Positions 37,340-46,004 of a stretch of DNA of 46,004 bases are shown in pieces (the stretch's first letter is position 1; each line of letters opens with the position of its first letter). The stretch covers positions 1 through 46,004 of the forward strand of contig JAFGXD010000190.1 in NCBI GenBank assembly GCA_016936815.1. Direction: 5' to 3'. The notes beneath the pieces were generated by a model. The model was not told where the DNA came from, ran no database searches, and saw only the letters and a program-made list of their open reading frames with translations. The position numbers and the translations under genes are program-made. The DNA is from Bacteroidales bacterium. Lineage in GTDB: Bacteria; Bacteroidota; Bacteroidia; Bacteroidales; GWF2-38-335.

Positions 37340-37347
37340 TATTTTTG
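37340..37347 (+). promoter_or_regulatory. -7 box of the LytTR regulator gene
   Basis: TATTTTTG matches the TANNTTTG consensus exactly. No good TTTG is seen 19-20 bases upstream, so the assignment is moderate. It predicts a leader of about 70 bases. Confidence 0.45.
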
Positions 37348-37348
37348 A

Positions 37349-37387
37349 ATCTTGCCTTAAAATGGGTTCAGGCAATATAGGCAAGAT
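37349..37387 (+). promoter_or_regulatory. inverted repeat at the predicted LytTR gene transcription start
   Basis: ATCTTGCCT (37349-37357) and AGGCAAGAT (37379-37387) are perfect 9-bp arms 21 bases apart. The centre holds another GGCAA. Coming directly after the -7 box, it could be an operator or an mRNA hairpin at the 5' end. Confidence 0.5.
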
Positions 37388-37424
37388 GAATGGAAATATT
37401 TTTATTTAAAAAACTCTTTTTCAA

Positions 37425-38189
37425 ATGGATAATAAAAGGCTTAAAGCTGTAATAGTAGATGATGAAAAAAACGCCTGCAATCTTATTGAAGCTATTATTG
37501 CTGATAAATGTCCTGAAATTGAAGTGATTACAAGTCTACATTCGGCTTTTGAAGCAATTCAGGAAATTAATAGAATTGAACCGGATATTGTTTTTTTAGA
37601 TATTGAAATGCCTTTTGCCAGCGGTTTCGAAGTGCTTGAGGCAATCCCCGATAGAAAATTTGACGTTATTTTTGTTACTGCATTCAATCAATATGCCATT
37701 AAAGCCTTTAAATTTAGTGCTGCAGATTATTTGCTAAAACCACTCGATGAAAAGGAAATCGTTGCTGCCGTTAAAAAGGTTATTGCAAAAAGAAATTCCA
37801 ACAGAGAAAAAGATGAACGAATTGATGTTCTGTTGAAAAACATTCAAAGCGAAAAACCAAAAAAAATTGCTCTCTACCTTAACGAAAATATGGAGTTTAT
37901 TAATCTCGATAAAATTGTTAGGCTTGAAGCCGATACAAGATATACTTACATCTATTTTGCAAAAGACCCACGACAACTTGTTACAAAAAATATTGGGGAA
38001 TTCGAAGATTTGTTGTGCGATAAAGGTTTTTTCAGGGTTCACAAATCGCATATTGTAAATATGGAGTTTGTTAAATCTATTAGCAAAAAAGCCGGTGCCC
38101 ACTTAACAATGCTCGATGGAACCGAAATAGCTGTCTCACGCCGAAAGATTGAAGATTTTGTTAATGAAATGAAAAACTATATTAAATAA
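37425..38189 (+). CDS. LytTR-family response regulator
   Basis: A 254-aa two-domain regulator. Receiver about 1-120 has VIVDDEKNA, phospho-acceptor D59 in IVFLDIEMP, a Thr in FVTAFNQYA and Lys in YLLKPL. The LytTR DNA-binding domain at about 148-254 has IVRLEADTRYTYIYF, FFRVHKSHIVN and ISRRK-like VSRRKIEDF. LytTR regulators usually work with a LytS-type membrane kinase, but none is adjacent. A dyad at its predicted transcription start may be an autoregulatory site. The ftcD gene follows after 71 bases with its own promoter. Confidence 0.93.
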   Translation: MDNKRLKAVIVDDEKNACNLIEAIIADKCPEIEVITSLHSAFEAIQEINRIEPDIVFLDIEMPFASGFEVLEAIPDRKFDVIFVTAFNQYAIKAFKFSAADYLLKPLDEKEIVAAVKKVIAKRNSNREKDERIDVLLKNIQSEKPKKIALYLNENMEFINLDKIVRLEADTRYTYIYFAKDPRQLVTKNIGEFEDLLCDKGFFRVHKSHIVNMEFVKSISKKAGAHLTMLDGTEIAVSRRKIEDFVNEMKNYIK

Positions 38190-38194
38190 TCTTT

Positions 38195-38226
38195 TTTGAA
38201 CCATAAGTAAAAAATACTTAATTTTG
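38195..38226 (+). promoter_or_regulatory. ftcD: ftcD promoter with a dyad between its boxes
   Basis: TTTG (38195-38198) and TAATTTTG (38219-38226) are exact -33 and -7 boxes 20 bases apart. A perfect dyad TAAGTA, five A, TACTTA lies between them at 38204-38220 and touches the -7 box. The ATG is 34 bases downstream. A repressor bound to the dyad would block the promoter. Confidence 0.7.
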
Positions 38227-38260
38227 ATTCCAATTTTATAAACTCTCTAATACCGGAAAA

Positions 38261-39952
38261 ATGAAAAAACTTATTGAATGTGTGCCCAATATTAGCGAAG
38301 GCCGAGATCATGCAATTATTAAACAAGTTACCGATGAAATTGAAAAAGTAGAGGGCGTTAAACTTCTGGATGTTGACCCGGGAGCTGCAACTAATCGTAC
38401 TGTGATAACCTTTGTGGGAACACCCGACGAGGTCTGCGAAGCCGCTTTCAGAGTTGTTAAAAAAGCTTCTGAATTAATTGATATGAGCAAACAAAAAGGT
38501 GAACATCCTCGTTTTGGAGCTACCGATGTTTGTCCTCTTGTTCCTGTTTCTAATATTACTATGGAAGAAACCGTTGAGTATGCCAGAAAACTTGGCGAGA
38601 GAATTGGGAAAGAACTGAAAATTCCGGTTTATTGTTACGAAAATGCCGCATTCGATGAAAAACGAAAAAATCTTGCGTATTGTCGCTCAGGAGAATACGA
38701 GGCTTTACCTAATAAACTTGGAACTGCTGAATGGAAACCCGATTTCGGCCCAAATGAATTTAATAACTTTGTTTCTAAAACCGGCGTAACCGCAGTTGGT
38801 GCAAGAGATTTTTTGGTAGCTTTTAATGTTAATCTTAACACAACTTCAACCAGAAGAGCCAATGCAATTGCTTTTGATGTTAGAGAAAAAGGCCGGAAAA
38901 AAACCGACCCTGTAACCGGAAAACCTGTTAAAGATGAAAAAGGTAACGATGTTTGGATTCCCGGAACTCTTAAATGTGTAAAAGGAATTGGATGGTTTAT
39001 TGATGAGTACAATATTGCTCAAATTTCAATGAATTTAACAAATATTTCCATTACTCCAACTCATATTGCTTTTGACGAGGTTTGCAAAAAAGCCGATGCA
39101 CGAGGCGTTAGAGTTACAGGATCGGAACTTGTTGGTTTAGTACCCCTTAATGCCATGCTTGATGCCGGTAAATATTTCTTGAAAAAACAAAACCGTTCTA
39201 CCGGAATTTCCGATGCAGAGCTTATTAGAATTGCTGTAAAATCTATGGGTTTAGATGAACTTTATCCTTTTAAACCCGAAGAAAAAATTATTGAATATGT
39301 TCTTGAAAAGCAAAACAAGAGCAAGAAGTTAATTGATATGAAGCTTACCGATTTTGTTTTCGAAACGGCTTCAGAATCTCCTGCTCCGGGTGGCGGATCA
39401 ATATCGGCATATATGGGCTCTTTAGGTGCTGCTTTGGCAACTATGGTGGCAAACCTTTCTTCACACAAAAGAGGCTGGGACGAACGTTGGGAGGAGTTTT
39501 CTAACTGGGCAGATAAGGGAAAATATTACCACGATATGCTTATTAAAATGGTTGATGAAGACACAATTGCTTTTAATAAAATAATGGACGGGTTTTCGCT
39601 TCCAAAAAAGACTGATGAAGAAAAAGCTTTGCGTACCGCTGCTATTCAGGATGCTACAAAATACGCCATTGAGGTGCCTTTTAATACCATGAAACTCGCT
39701 TACGAAAGCATGGAAGTAATTAAAGCTATGGCCGAAACCGGTAATCCAAATTCAGTTACCGATGCCGGAGTTGGTGCATTGGCCGCTCGTTCTGCCGTTA
39801 TTGGGGCATTTCTAAATGTAAAAATTAATGCCTCAGGTCTAAACGATAAAGCTTATGTAGAAAAGGTACTTGCCGAGGGCGAAGAAATTCAGAAAAAAGC
39901 CATTGCTCTGGAAAACACTATTTTGGAAATTGTAAATTCTAAAATCAATTAA
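38261..39952 (+). CDS. ftcD: Fused glutamate formimidoyltransferase / formimidoyltetrahydrofolate cyclodeaminase
   Basis: A 563-aa bifunctional enzyme that transfers the formimino group from formiminoglutamate to tetrahydrofolate, then cyclises it to methenyl-THF with release of ammonia. It closes the histidine degradation route. The transferase N-terminal domain (1 to about 180) has CVPNISEGRD and the expected catalytic His82 (GEHPRFGATDVCPLVP). The transferase C-terminal half (about 181-330) contains a lysine-rich loop (about 213-245). The cyclodeaminase begins near 355 and has SPAPGGGS at 373-380, followed by LGAALATMVANLS. Both halves look intact. No hut genes (hutH, hutU, hutI) are in this window. 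The dyad in its promoter suggests specific control. Confidence 0.95.
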   Translation: MKKLIECVPNISEGRDHAIIKQVTDEIEKVEGVKLLDVDPGAATNRTVITFVGTPDEVCEAAFRVVKKASELIDMSKQKGEHPRFGATDVCPLVPVSNITMEETVEYARKLGERIGKELKIPVYCYENAAFDEKRKNLAYCRSGEYEALPNKLGTAEWKPDFGPNEFNNFVSKTGVTAVGARDFLVAFNVNLNTTSTRRANAIAFDVREKGRKKTDPVTGKPVKDEKGNDVWIPGTLKCVKGIGWFIDEYNIAQISMNLTNISITPTHIAFDEVCKKADARGVRVTGSELVGLVPLNAMLDAGKYFLKKQNRSTGISDAELIRIAVKSMGLDELYPFKPEEKIIEYVLEKQNKSKKLIDMKLTDFVFETASESPAPGGGSISAYMGSLGAALATMVANLSSHKRGWDERWEEFSNWADKGKYYHDMLIKMVDEDTIAFNKIMDGFSLPKKTDEEKALRTAAIQDATKYAIEVPFNTMKLAYESMEVIKAMAETGNPNSVTDAGVGALAARSAVIGAFLNVKINASGLNDKAYVEKVLAEGEEIQKKAIALENTILEIVNSKIN

Positions 39953-39985
39953 TTCTTTTAGTCAAAACGACCGAAAGATAAAAAA

Positions 39986-41869
39986 ATGCGAAAATCTATT
40001 CTGTTTCTGTTAATCTGCGCTTCTCTGTTTCCAAAGGCTCAAAGCTTTACCGACAGTGTTTCGAATTCTTACAAAAATTTGCCTTTTAAAAACCAGGTAG
40101 ATTCTATTAATGAGCTAAGTCGCAGTTACAGAATTTCTTATCCCGATAAAGCCATTATTCTTAATTTTTTGGCTGATAAAATTTCCACTGAAAACCGGTA
40201 TAATGAGGGAAGAATAAAATCCCTTCAATTATTAGGCTATACTTATCATTATCATCAGGTTAACGATTCGGCAATTTTTTACTACAAAAAAGCTCTTGAT
40301 ATAGCAAAAAAAAGCAAAAATGTAAAAGAGAGAGCTGTTTGCCACGGTTCTATGGCAATTAATTTCAACCAACAAAATCTTTACGATAAGTCAATTGAAT
40401 ATTTTGAGCTGGCAAGAAAAGATTTTCAGGAATTAAAGGATATTAACGGTGAAGCAAAGGTTTATGCAAATATTGGAAATGTGTATTTAAGCAAAGGCTC
40501 TTCCAGAAAGGCATTGGAGTCGTATTTACAATCTGTTAATTTGTGCGAGAAAATTGACGATAACAATCTTATGGCGGCCAATTTGAGTAATATTGCAATT
40601 ATTTACCAAAATCTGGAAGAAATTGATAAGGCCATAGAATATCAGTTTAGGGTTTTGAAATTGATAAAGAACCGGGAAATTCCAATTATAGTAGATTCTT
40701 ATAATAATATTGGCCTTTCTTACAAAATGTTGGGTAAAACCGATTCGGCAAAGTACTATTTTACAATTGCCATTGAAACAGCCGATAAACTTGCAATTAA
40801 GGATAAATACTGTCTGGCTCTCAATAATATGGGGACATTGTTTTATGAGGCAAAAGATTTTAAAAAGGCTTATGAATTGTTTGCAAAAGCTCTTGTTATT
40901 TCCGAAGAAATTGGTGATTTGCGAGCAACAGCTTTTTACCAGAATAATATTGCTTCAACCTATATTGAAATAGGAAAATTTGAATTGGCAACAGAAAAAG
41001 CCTACAGCAGTCTTCAAATTGCACTGCCCCTTGATGCAAAAAATGAGATTACCGAGTCTTATAAGCTTCTTGCTGAGGGCAATTACCGTCAGGGTTTATA
41101 CAAGGAGGCCTTCGATTACCTTAAACTTTTTAATGTTTACAACGACTCTCTAATTAAAGAAAATGCTACTAAGGAAATCGCAAGACTTAAGAACCGTTTC
41201 GAGCTTTTGGAAAAAGAGAAGGAATTAAAAATTAAGAATCAGGAAATAGAACTTTATAAGAAAAACGAAAAAATTAGTGAATTGAATCGAATGGGTTTGG
41301 TTTTCGTAATATTTTTTGTGGTTGTAATAGCCTTTTTAATTATTATTAATCAGAGACGAAGGTTAAAGAAAAACAAGCTTCTTCAGGAAAAAGAATCGGC
41401 TCTTATGTCGGAAAAATTGAGAAATGCCGATTTGGAAAGAACCCATTTGGAAACTGAATTGGAATATAAAAATCAGGAAATCACAAATTTTGCACTTCAT
41501 ATTGTTGAAAAGAACGAGTTTCTTGAAAAACTTAAATCCATAGCCGAACAAAATTCTGAAACTGAGTCGTCTCAGCTAAAAACCCTTATAGCTCAAAATC
41601 TTACTATTGAAAAAGAAAGGGAGGAATTTAGAGCCCAGGTAGAACAAATAAACGAAGGATTTTTTCTTAAACTAAACGAGCAGTTTCCTAATTTAACCAA
41701 AAACGAAATAAGGTTGGCTGCACTTTTAAGATTGAATCTTTCTTCAAAAGAAATTTCAACTCTGTTAAACATCTCACCCTCAAGTGTTGATATGAACCGC
41801 CACAGACTTAGAAAAAAGATAAATCTTGATGCAGATTTGGTTTTATCGGATTTTTTCAAAACAATTTGA
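39986..41869 (+). CDS. Membrane-anchored TPR protein with C-terminal LuxR-type HTH
   Basis: A 627-aa protein. A signal peptide (ILFLLICASLFPKAQS) leads to about eight TPR units (about 80-400, with repeats such as AKVYANIGNVYLSKGSSRKALESYLQSV). A single membrane helix follows at about 434-456 (LVFVIFFVVVIAFLIIINQ). Next is a cytosolic coiled coil (about 460-560) and a helix-turn-helix (about 565-627, LTKNEIRLAALLRLNLSSKEISTLLNISPSSVDMNRHRLRKK). It should sense something in the periplasm and bind DNA from the membrane. It lies 33 bases after ftcD and may be co-transcribed with it. The ligand is unknown. Confidence 0.9.
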   Translation: MRKSILFLLICASLFPKAQSFTDSVSNSYKNLPFKNQVDSINELSRSYRISYPDKAIILNFLADKISTENRYNEGRIKSLQLLGYTYHYHQVNDSAIFYYKKALDIAKKSKNVKERAVCHGSMAINFNQQNLYDKSIEYFELARKDFQELKDINGEAKVYANIGNVYLSKGSSRKALESYLQSVNLCEKIDDNNLMAANLSNIAIIYQNLEEIDKAIEYQFRVLKLIKNREIPIIVDSYNNIGLSYKMLGKTDSAKYYFTIAIETADKLAIKDKYCLALNNMGTLFYEAKDFKKAYELFAKALVISEEIGDLRATAFYQNNIASTYIEIGKFELATEKAYSSLQIALPLDAKNEITESYKLLAEGNYRQGLYKEAFDYLKLFNVYNDSLIKENATKEIARLKNRFELLEKEKELKIKNQEIELYKKNEKISELNRMGLVFVIFFVVVIAFLIIINQRRRLKKNKLLQEKESALMSEKLRNADLERTHLETELEYKNQEITNFALHIVEKNEFLEKLKSIAEQNSETESSQLKTLIAQNLTIEKEREEFRAQVEQINEGFFLKLNEQFPNLTKNEIRLAALLRLNLSSKEISTLLNISPSSVDMNRHRLRKKINLDADLVLSDFFKTI

Positions 41870-42062
41870 TTTACTCTCTTTGTTTTGTAACACAAATAAT
41901 TATTCCTAAGTTTTTCTTAATAGAATAAAGAATCTGCCTTCTCTACTTATTGCTGTAAAACAGAACAATTATTTCATAAAAATTATTAAACGCTGTTCTT
42001 TTCTAAACACAATTGCTTAATTTCGTGAGATTAAATTATTCGTTAAATAAATGATTATTAAT

Positions 42063-44930
42063 ATGAAAACAATTGGAATAATTCTATTTCTGCAAATCTT
42101 TTTTCTTAACTTACTTAATGCTCAGCAAATTAAAGTAGAGGAATATACTTTAGAGAATGGACTAACCGTGTATCTTACAGTTGATAACTCAAAACCAGAG
42201 GTGTTTGGTTGTGTAATGGTTAAAGCCGGAGGTAAAAACGACCCTTCCGATGCTACCGGAATGGCTCATTATATGGAACACATGTTGTTTAAAGGAACCA
42301 CTGAATTAGGAACAACAAGCTGGGAAAAAGAGAAACCTCATATAGATAAGATATTTAGTCTTTACGATGAATTGGGAAAAACTACTGATGATGAAAAGAG
42401 AAAAGAAATTCAGAAAAAGATAAATGAAGAATCGCTTAAAGCTGCCGAATTTGCAATACCTAACGAGCTTAGCGATATAATTAACAGCATGGGCGGCACA
42501 AATTTGAATGCTGGAACAGGGCCGGATAATACTATTTTTTACAATGCATTTCCACCCTCTCAAATGGAAAGATGGCTAGATCTTTACAGCCATAGATTTA
42601 TGGAACCGGTTTTCAGGTCTTTTCAAGCCGAGCTGGAAGTGGTGTACGAGGAAAAAAACATGTACGAAGACATTTTCTTTTTCCCGCTTTTAGAGAAGTT
42701 TAATGAAAACTTTTTCAAAAATCATCCGTACGGACAGCAAACACTTATTGGTACAATAGACGATTTAAAAAACCCTTCCTTAACAAAAATGTATGAGTTT
42801 TTTAAGACTTACTATGTGCCTAACAATATGGCTCTTATTATAGCAGGAGATTTCGATTTAGAATATACCAAAAAACTTATTGAGAAAAAATTCGGTCAAT
42901 TAAAAAGAGGCAAACTTCCGGAGAAAAAAACATGGGATGAGCAAGCTTTTAAAGGAAGGGAAGAAGTTGTTGCCAAAATGACACCAATAAAGCTTGGTCT
43001 TTTGGGTTTTAGAACTGCTCCATCCGGGCACGAAGACGAAATGCCCTTAGAAATTTGCAATAGCATTTTGTCTAATGAAAGTCAGACCGGCCTTTTAGAC
43101 CGTCTGGTTCTCGACAATAAAATAATGGCTGCTCAGGCACTTTCCATGCCATATATGGATCATGGTGCAACAATTTTCTTGTTTGTTCCAAAAATACTTG
43201 GTCAGAAATTGGAAAATGCAGAAAAATTAATTCTAGATGAAATAGCAAAAGTAAAAGCCGGAGAATTTGAAGATTGGATGGTTGAAGCTATTAAGCATGA
43301 ATTATATAAGGGTATTTCCCAAACATTGGAAACAGCCGAAGGAAAAGCCTTAATGCTTGCTGAAGTGTTTGTTATGGAAAAAAAATCCGACTATTTGAAT
43401 GAAATAATTAAGCAAATTAACAGCATTACTAAAGAAGATGTGGTTAGAATTGCCAACAAATATTATGGCGATAACTATCTGGCATTTATGTCGAAAATGG
43501 GATTTCCAAAGAAACAAAAAATTGAAAAGCCAGGATTTGAGCCTCTTATTGCTAATACAGATGCTACTTCAAAATATGCTGAAAGATTTAAAAACATACC
43601 TACAGGCGCGGTAAAAGAAAAATACGTTGATTTCAAAAACGATGTGGAATTGGTTGAATTTGAAGGTGTTGATATTTATCTTACAAAAAATCCTCATAAC
43701 CATGTTTTTTCTCTAAAAATTAAATTCGCAGGCGGAGAGCAAAAATATCCAATGCTAAAATACGCATCCTACATGATGAATATGGCAGGCACAGAAGACT
43801 TGTCGGTTAACGATTTAAAAAACAAATTCAGTAAATTGGGATGCAGCTATGAGATTTATTCAGATTTAGGATTTTTGTACATTAACCTTACAGGAATACA
43901 GAAAAACTATCGTCAGAGTTTAGATTTGTTGAAGGATTTTCTTGCCTCACCGGTAATTGATCCCGAAAAACTAAAGAACCTTATAGATGAAGAAAAAACG
44001 AATAGAAAGATGGAAAAATCGGAGCCAGATAATGTTGCCGATGCATTGGTTGAATATTCGCTTTACGGTAATCAGTCGGAATATCTAGACAGATTGAGTT
44101 TAAAAGAAATTAAGGCTATAGATGTTAAGGCTCTTGAAGAAACATTTAAGCAAGCAATTGCTAATAAAATTGAAATGCACTACGTAGGACAAGATAATAT
44201 TGAGGAAATTGCCAAATACTCGGCAGGAATATTTGCAACATCAACTCCACGCGAGGGAGAGCTTGTTCCCGCATACAAAGAATGTAAAAAATATACTGAA
44301 AACACCGTAATTTTTGTGAATAAGAAAAAAGCCCTTCAAAGTAAAATATACTTTTTTGCAAACGGAAAAGATTTCGAAATTGACGATCAGCCTGTTATGG
44401 ATGCGTTTAATGAGTATTTTGGAGGAGGATTTTCGGGATTAGTTTTGCAGGAAGTTAGAGAATACCGTAGTTTAGCTTATTCTGCCGGCGCTAGTTTTTC
44501 TAAACCCGGAATAAAAGGAAAACCGGCAAATTTTATAGGATATGTTGGTACACAAGCCGATAAGACTTTTGATGCCTTGGAAATTTTCGATTCACTTATT
44601 AGAGAAATGCCTGTTAAAAAAGAAAGAATGGAAATGATTAGAGATTACTTAATTCAATCGGCATTAAGCTCGAAACCCGATATGAGAAATCTTAGCGAAA
44701 CTATTGTTAGATGGAAACATCAGGGCTTTAGAGAAGATCCTGCCGTTAGAAATATTAAGCGTTATAAGCATATTGACTACGAACATATTGACAAGTTCTA
44801 TAAAACCAGACTAAAAGAACAGCCCGTTGTAATTATGGTTGTTGGAAACAAAAAGAAAATAGACGTGAAGGAATTTGAAAAATATGGCAAATTTGTGAGC
44901 ATTAAGGAAGCCGATTTGTTTAAAGATTAA
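42063..44930 (+). CDS. M16 family zinc metalloprotease, exported
   Basis: A 955-aa insulinase/pitrilysin-type protease. An ATG at 42051 is four codons upstream, but MKTIGIILFLQIFFLNLLNAQ from 42063 is a clean signal peptide. Zinc motif HYMEH (H69, E72, H73) with the downstream glutamate in EVVYEEKNMYED is present. About 50 residues rich in Lys and Glu are inserted after the zinc motif. The C-terminal M16 half has the usual substrate-binding R/Y signature in EVREYRSLAYSAGASF. It is a two-half, full-length enzyme, expected to degrade peptides in the periplasm. A -7-like box TAATTTCG (one mismatch, 42018-42025) precedes it. Confidence 0.93.
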   Translation: MKTIGIILFLQIFFLNLLNAQQIKVEEYTLENGLTVYLTVDNSKPEVFGCVMVKAGGKNDPSDATGMAHYMEHMLFKGTTELGTTSWEKEKPHIDKIFSLYDELGKTTDDEKRKEIQKKINEESLKAAEFAIPNELSDIINSMGGTNLNAGTGPDNTIFYNAFPPSQMERWLDLYSHRFMEPVFRSFQAELEVVYEEKNMYEDIFFFPLLEKFNENFFKNHPYGQQTLIGTIDDLKNPSLTKMYEFFKTYYVPNNMALIIAGDFDLEYTKKLIEKKFGQLKRGKLPEKKTWDEQAFKGREEVVAKMTPIKLGLLGFRTAPSGHEDEMPLEICNSILSNESQTGLLDRLVLDNKIMAAQALSMPYMDHGATIFLFVPKILGQKLENAEKLILDEIAKVKAGEFEDWMVEAIKHELYKGISQTLETAEGKALMLAEVFVMEKKSDYLNEIIKQINSITKEDVVRIANKYYGDNYLAFMSKMGFPKKQKIEKPGFEPLIANTDATSKYAERFKNIPTGAVKEKYVDFKNDVELVEFEGVDIYLTKNPHNHVFSLKIKFAGGEQKYPMLKYASYMMNMAGTEDLSVNDLKNKFSKLGCSYEIYSDLGFLYINLTGIQKNYRQSLDLLKDFLASPVIDPEKLKNLIDEEKTNRKMEKSEPDNVADALVEYSLYGNQSEYLDRLSLKEIKAIDVKALEETFKQAIANKIEMHYVGQDNIEEIAKYSAGIFATSTPREGELVPAYKECKKYTENTVIFVNKKKALQSKIYFFANGKDFEIDDQPVMDAFNEYFGGGFSGLVLQEVREYRSLAYSAGASFSKPGIKGKPANFIGYVGTQADKTFDALEIFDSLIREMPVKKERMEMIRDYLIQSALSSKPDMRNLSETIVRWKHQGFREDPAVRNIKRYKHIDYEHIDKFYKTRLKEQPVVIMVVGNKKKIDVKEFEKYGKFVSIKEADLFKD

Positions 44931-44954
44931 TTGTTACAATAAATACATTTTTAA

Positions 44955-45542
44955 GTGTCAAATAAAGATGATGTAAGAGAAAACATTGTTGAACTTGCCC
45001 GTGTAATTTTTTCGAAATTCGGTTACAAGAAAACAACAATGGACGATATTGCTAATGCAGCAGGAAAAGGAAAAAGCTCGCTTTACTACTATTTTAAAAG
45101 TAAGGAAGAAGTATTTGAAGCCGTTGTAGAAAACGAAGCCTCAATTCTTAGCGCAGAGTTGAACAAAGTTTTAGACAAAGATATTAACCCTAAAGAAAAA
45201 CTTCGGGAGTACATTTTAGTAAGGTTGAAAGTAATAGAAACACTTTCAAACATTATGGAAGTTATTAAAAACAAGTACCTTACCGAAATTGAATGTGTTT
45301 ACGGCATACGAAAAAAATACGACCAAGATGAATTGCGTATGTTAAGACTAATTCTTGAAGAAGGAGTAGAAAAAGGAGTTTTTGAAATTGAAAATGAAGA
45401 ACTTGCGGCCGAGGGAATTTTAACATTTATGAAAGGATTGCAAATCCCTTTATTTATTGATAATTATTTGTCGAAAACTGAACCAAGATTAGATAATATT
45501 CTTTCTATGTTGTTTTTCGGGATTCTTAGTAAGAAAGGTTGA
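44955..45542 (+). CDS. TetR/AcrR-family transcriptional regulator, GTG start
   Basis: A 195-aa regulator. The N-terminal helix-turn-helix at about 8-55 reads VIFSKFGYKKTTMDDIANAA then GKSSLYYYFKSKEEVFEAVV, which is a strong TetR match. The C-terminal ligand-binding region is helical and has no specific signature. The start is GTG at 44955, 24 bases after the M16 stop. The two may form an operon. The ligand and targets are unknown. Confidence 0.92.
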   Translation: MSNKDDVRENIVELARVIFSKFGYKKTTMDDIANAAGKGKSSLYYYFKSKEEVFEAVVENEASILSAELNKVLDKDINPKEKLREYILVRLKVIETLSNIMEVIKNKYLTEIECVYGIRKKYDQDELRMLRLILEEGVEKGVFEIENEELAAEGILTFMKGLQIPLFIDNYLSKTEPRLDNILSMLFFGILSKKG

Positions 45543-46004
45543 TTTTGGAGATGGCTCATAAGTATGCAAAATCAATTTCCCCGGCTCGCTTTTATAAGGG
45601 GGAATAATGTTTTTCTTGTGACAATTTTCTCCATACCATTAAACCCGAAGATACTCGTCTTCAGGAGGTTTTCGTTATATTTTTGATTTTTGGCTATTTG
45701 GGTTTGATTTATCATTCTGTTTTTTTAGAGACTTTAAAGATAATAATTTTTTTCTTGCCTTACATTTTTCCAAATCAATTTGGGTGCTTTTATAAAAAAT
45801 GATTCCTGGTTTCGCAGCCTACGGCAGCTACACGCGGAATGACAGCTTGTTGTTTTAGTTGGGGTCGGAGGAGGAAGAATAGCCGCGCTGCGGCTATTCT
45901 TCCTCCTCCGACCATGCCCTGCGAGAACCCTGTCATTCCGAGACCCAAAAATTTTAAATTTAGTAATGGGAAATGACGATTAATAGCTATCTTTATGATT
46001 GCTA
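45543..46004. other. non-coding right end of the window
   Basis: This 462-base stretch has no credible open frame. The first half is ordinary AT-rich sequence with two weak dyads (TTCCCC with GGGGAA around 45580-45606; GAAGA with TCTTC at 45647-45662). The second half holds the GC-rich nested repeat at 45802-45940. Confidence 0.6.
45802..45940. repeat. nested inverted-repeat element (REP/MITE-like)
   Basis: A perfect inverted repeat has 24-bp arms (45863-45886 and 45890-45913) around a three-base loop; each arm is purine- or pyrimidine-rich (GGAGGAGGAAGAA type) and ends in a GCCGC/GCGGC clamp. Outside it, CGGAATGACAG (45835-45845) and CTGTCATTCCG (45930-45940) are perfect 11-bp arms, and ATTCC at 45802-45806 begins a third, shorter one. 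The block is much richer in GC than its surroundings. The GGAATGACAG end resembles dispersed repeats seen in many bacterial genomes. It encodes nothing. Confidence 0.75.

Larger units (their letters stand above)
37110..37424. other. intergenic region between dsbD and the LytTR regulator gene
   Basis: This 315-base divergent gap contains no open frame. Visible elements are a small dyad (TGCAAAA, six bases, TTTTGCA, 37274-37293) followed by an eight-base T-run, and the -7 box and larger dyad of the LytTR promoter at 37340-37387. The dsbD promoter should lie in the first 100 bases but I cannot identify it. Confidence 0.6.

Noticed and set aside
1-46004. CRISPR arrays, tRNA or rRNA genes, prophage or defence systems
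   Set aside because: I saw no regular short direct repeats, no tRNA cloverleaf sequences, and no cas, restriction, toxin-antitoxin or phage structural genes.

Overview
The window looks like chromosomal DNA of a member of the Bacteroidota. It is visibly AT-rich, most genes lack a Shine-Dalgarno sequence, and several starts have Bacteroidota-type promoter boxes (TTTG about 20 bases before TANNTTTG). The gene set also fits: PadR/PspC, two-component propeller proteins, TPR-LuxR membrane regulators, a fused formimidoyltransferase-cyclodeaminase, and a pantothenate kinase to LptC to CorC-like to SurA-like chain. Pyruvate:ferredoxin oxidoreductase suggests an anaerobic or facultative lifestyle (inference). 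I see no rRNA, tRNA, CRISPR, prophage or complete insertion sequence.

Layout. (1) 123-9404, minus strand: three large multi-PAS hybrid histidine kinases in a row, none with a membrane segment, all ending in a receiver and none with a DNA-binding output. (2) 9625-13742, minus: an unknown lipoprotein behind a beta-propeller/Y_Y_Y/SpoIIE-phosphatase sensor. (3) 13829-21660, minus: an envelope cluster read coaX, outer membrane beta-barrel, TPR protein, lptC, 66-aa membrane protein, CNNM/CorC-like transporter, SurA/PpiD-like isomerase. Its first six genes overlap or are separated by only 2-12 bases. (4) 21838-24692, plus: a response regulator whose only output is about five PAS domains, then a small P-loop protein with a TTG start. 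(5) 24772-32758, minus: OmpA/vWA lipoprotein, miaA, folC and nifJ. (6) 33056-34972, plus: padR and a PspC-domain protein, with a dsbD-like gene converging from the other side (34986-37109). (7) 37425-45542, plus: LytTR response regulator, ftcD, TPR-LuxR protein, M16 protease, TetR regulator. (8) 45543-46004: no gene, but a strong GC-rich nested inverted repeat.

How the genes work together. The window combines signal transduction (four PAS-rich proteins, a SpoIIE propeller, LytTR, TPR-LuxR, PadR, TetR) with envelope biogenesis (LptC, SurA-like, OmpA-like, DsbD) and core metabolism (CoA, folate, tRNA modification, pyruvate, histidine catabolism). The most specific new predictions are regulatory: a PadR operator covering the promoter of padR-pspC, a dyad lodged between the two promoter boxes of ftcD, and a dyad at the predicted transcription start of the LytTR gene. 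The most unusual proteins are the three cytosolic hybrid kinases without visible outputs and the receiver-PAS5 protein. I did not find a convincing defence system or a wholly new multi-gene machine.
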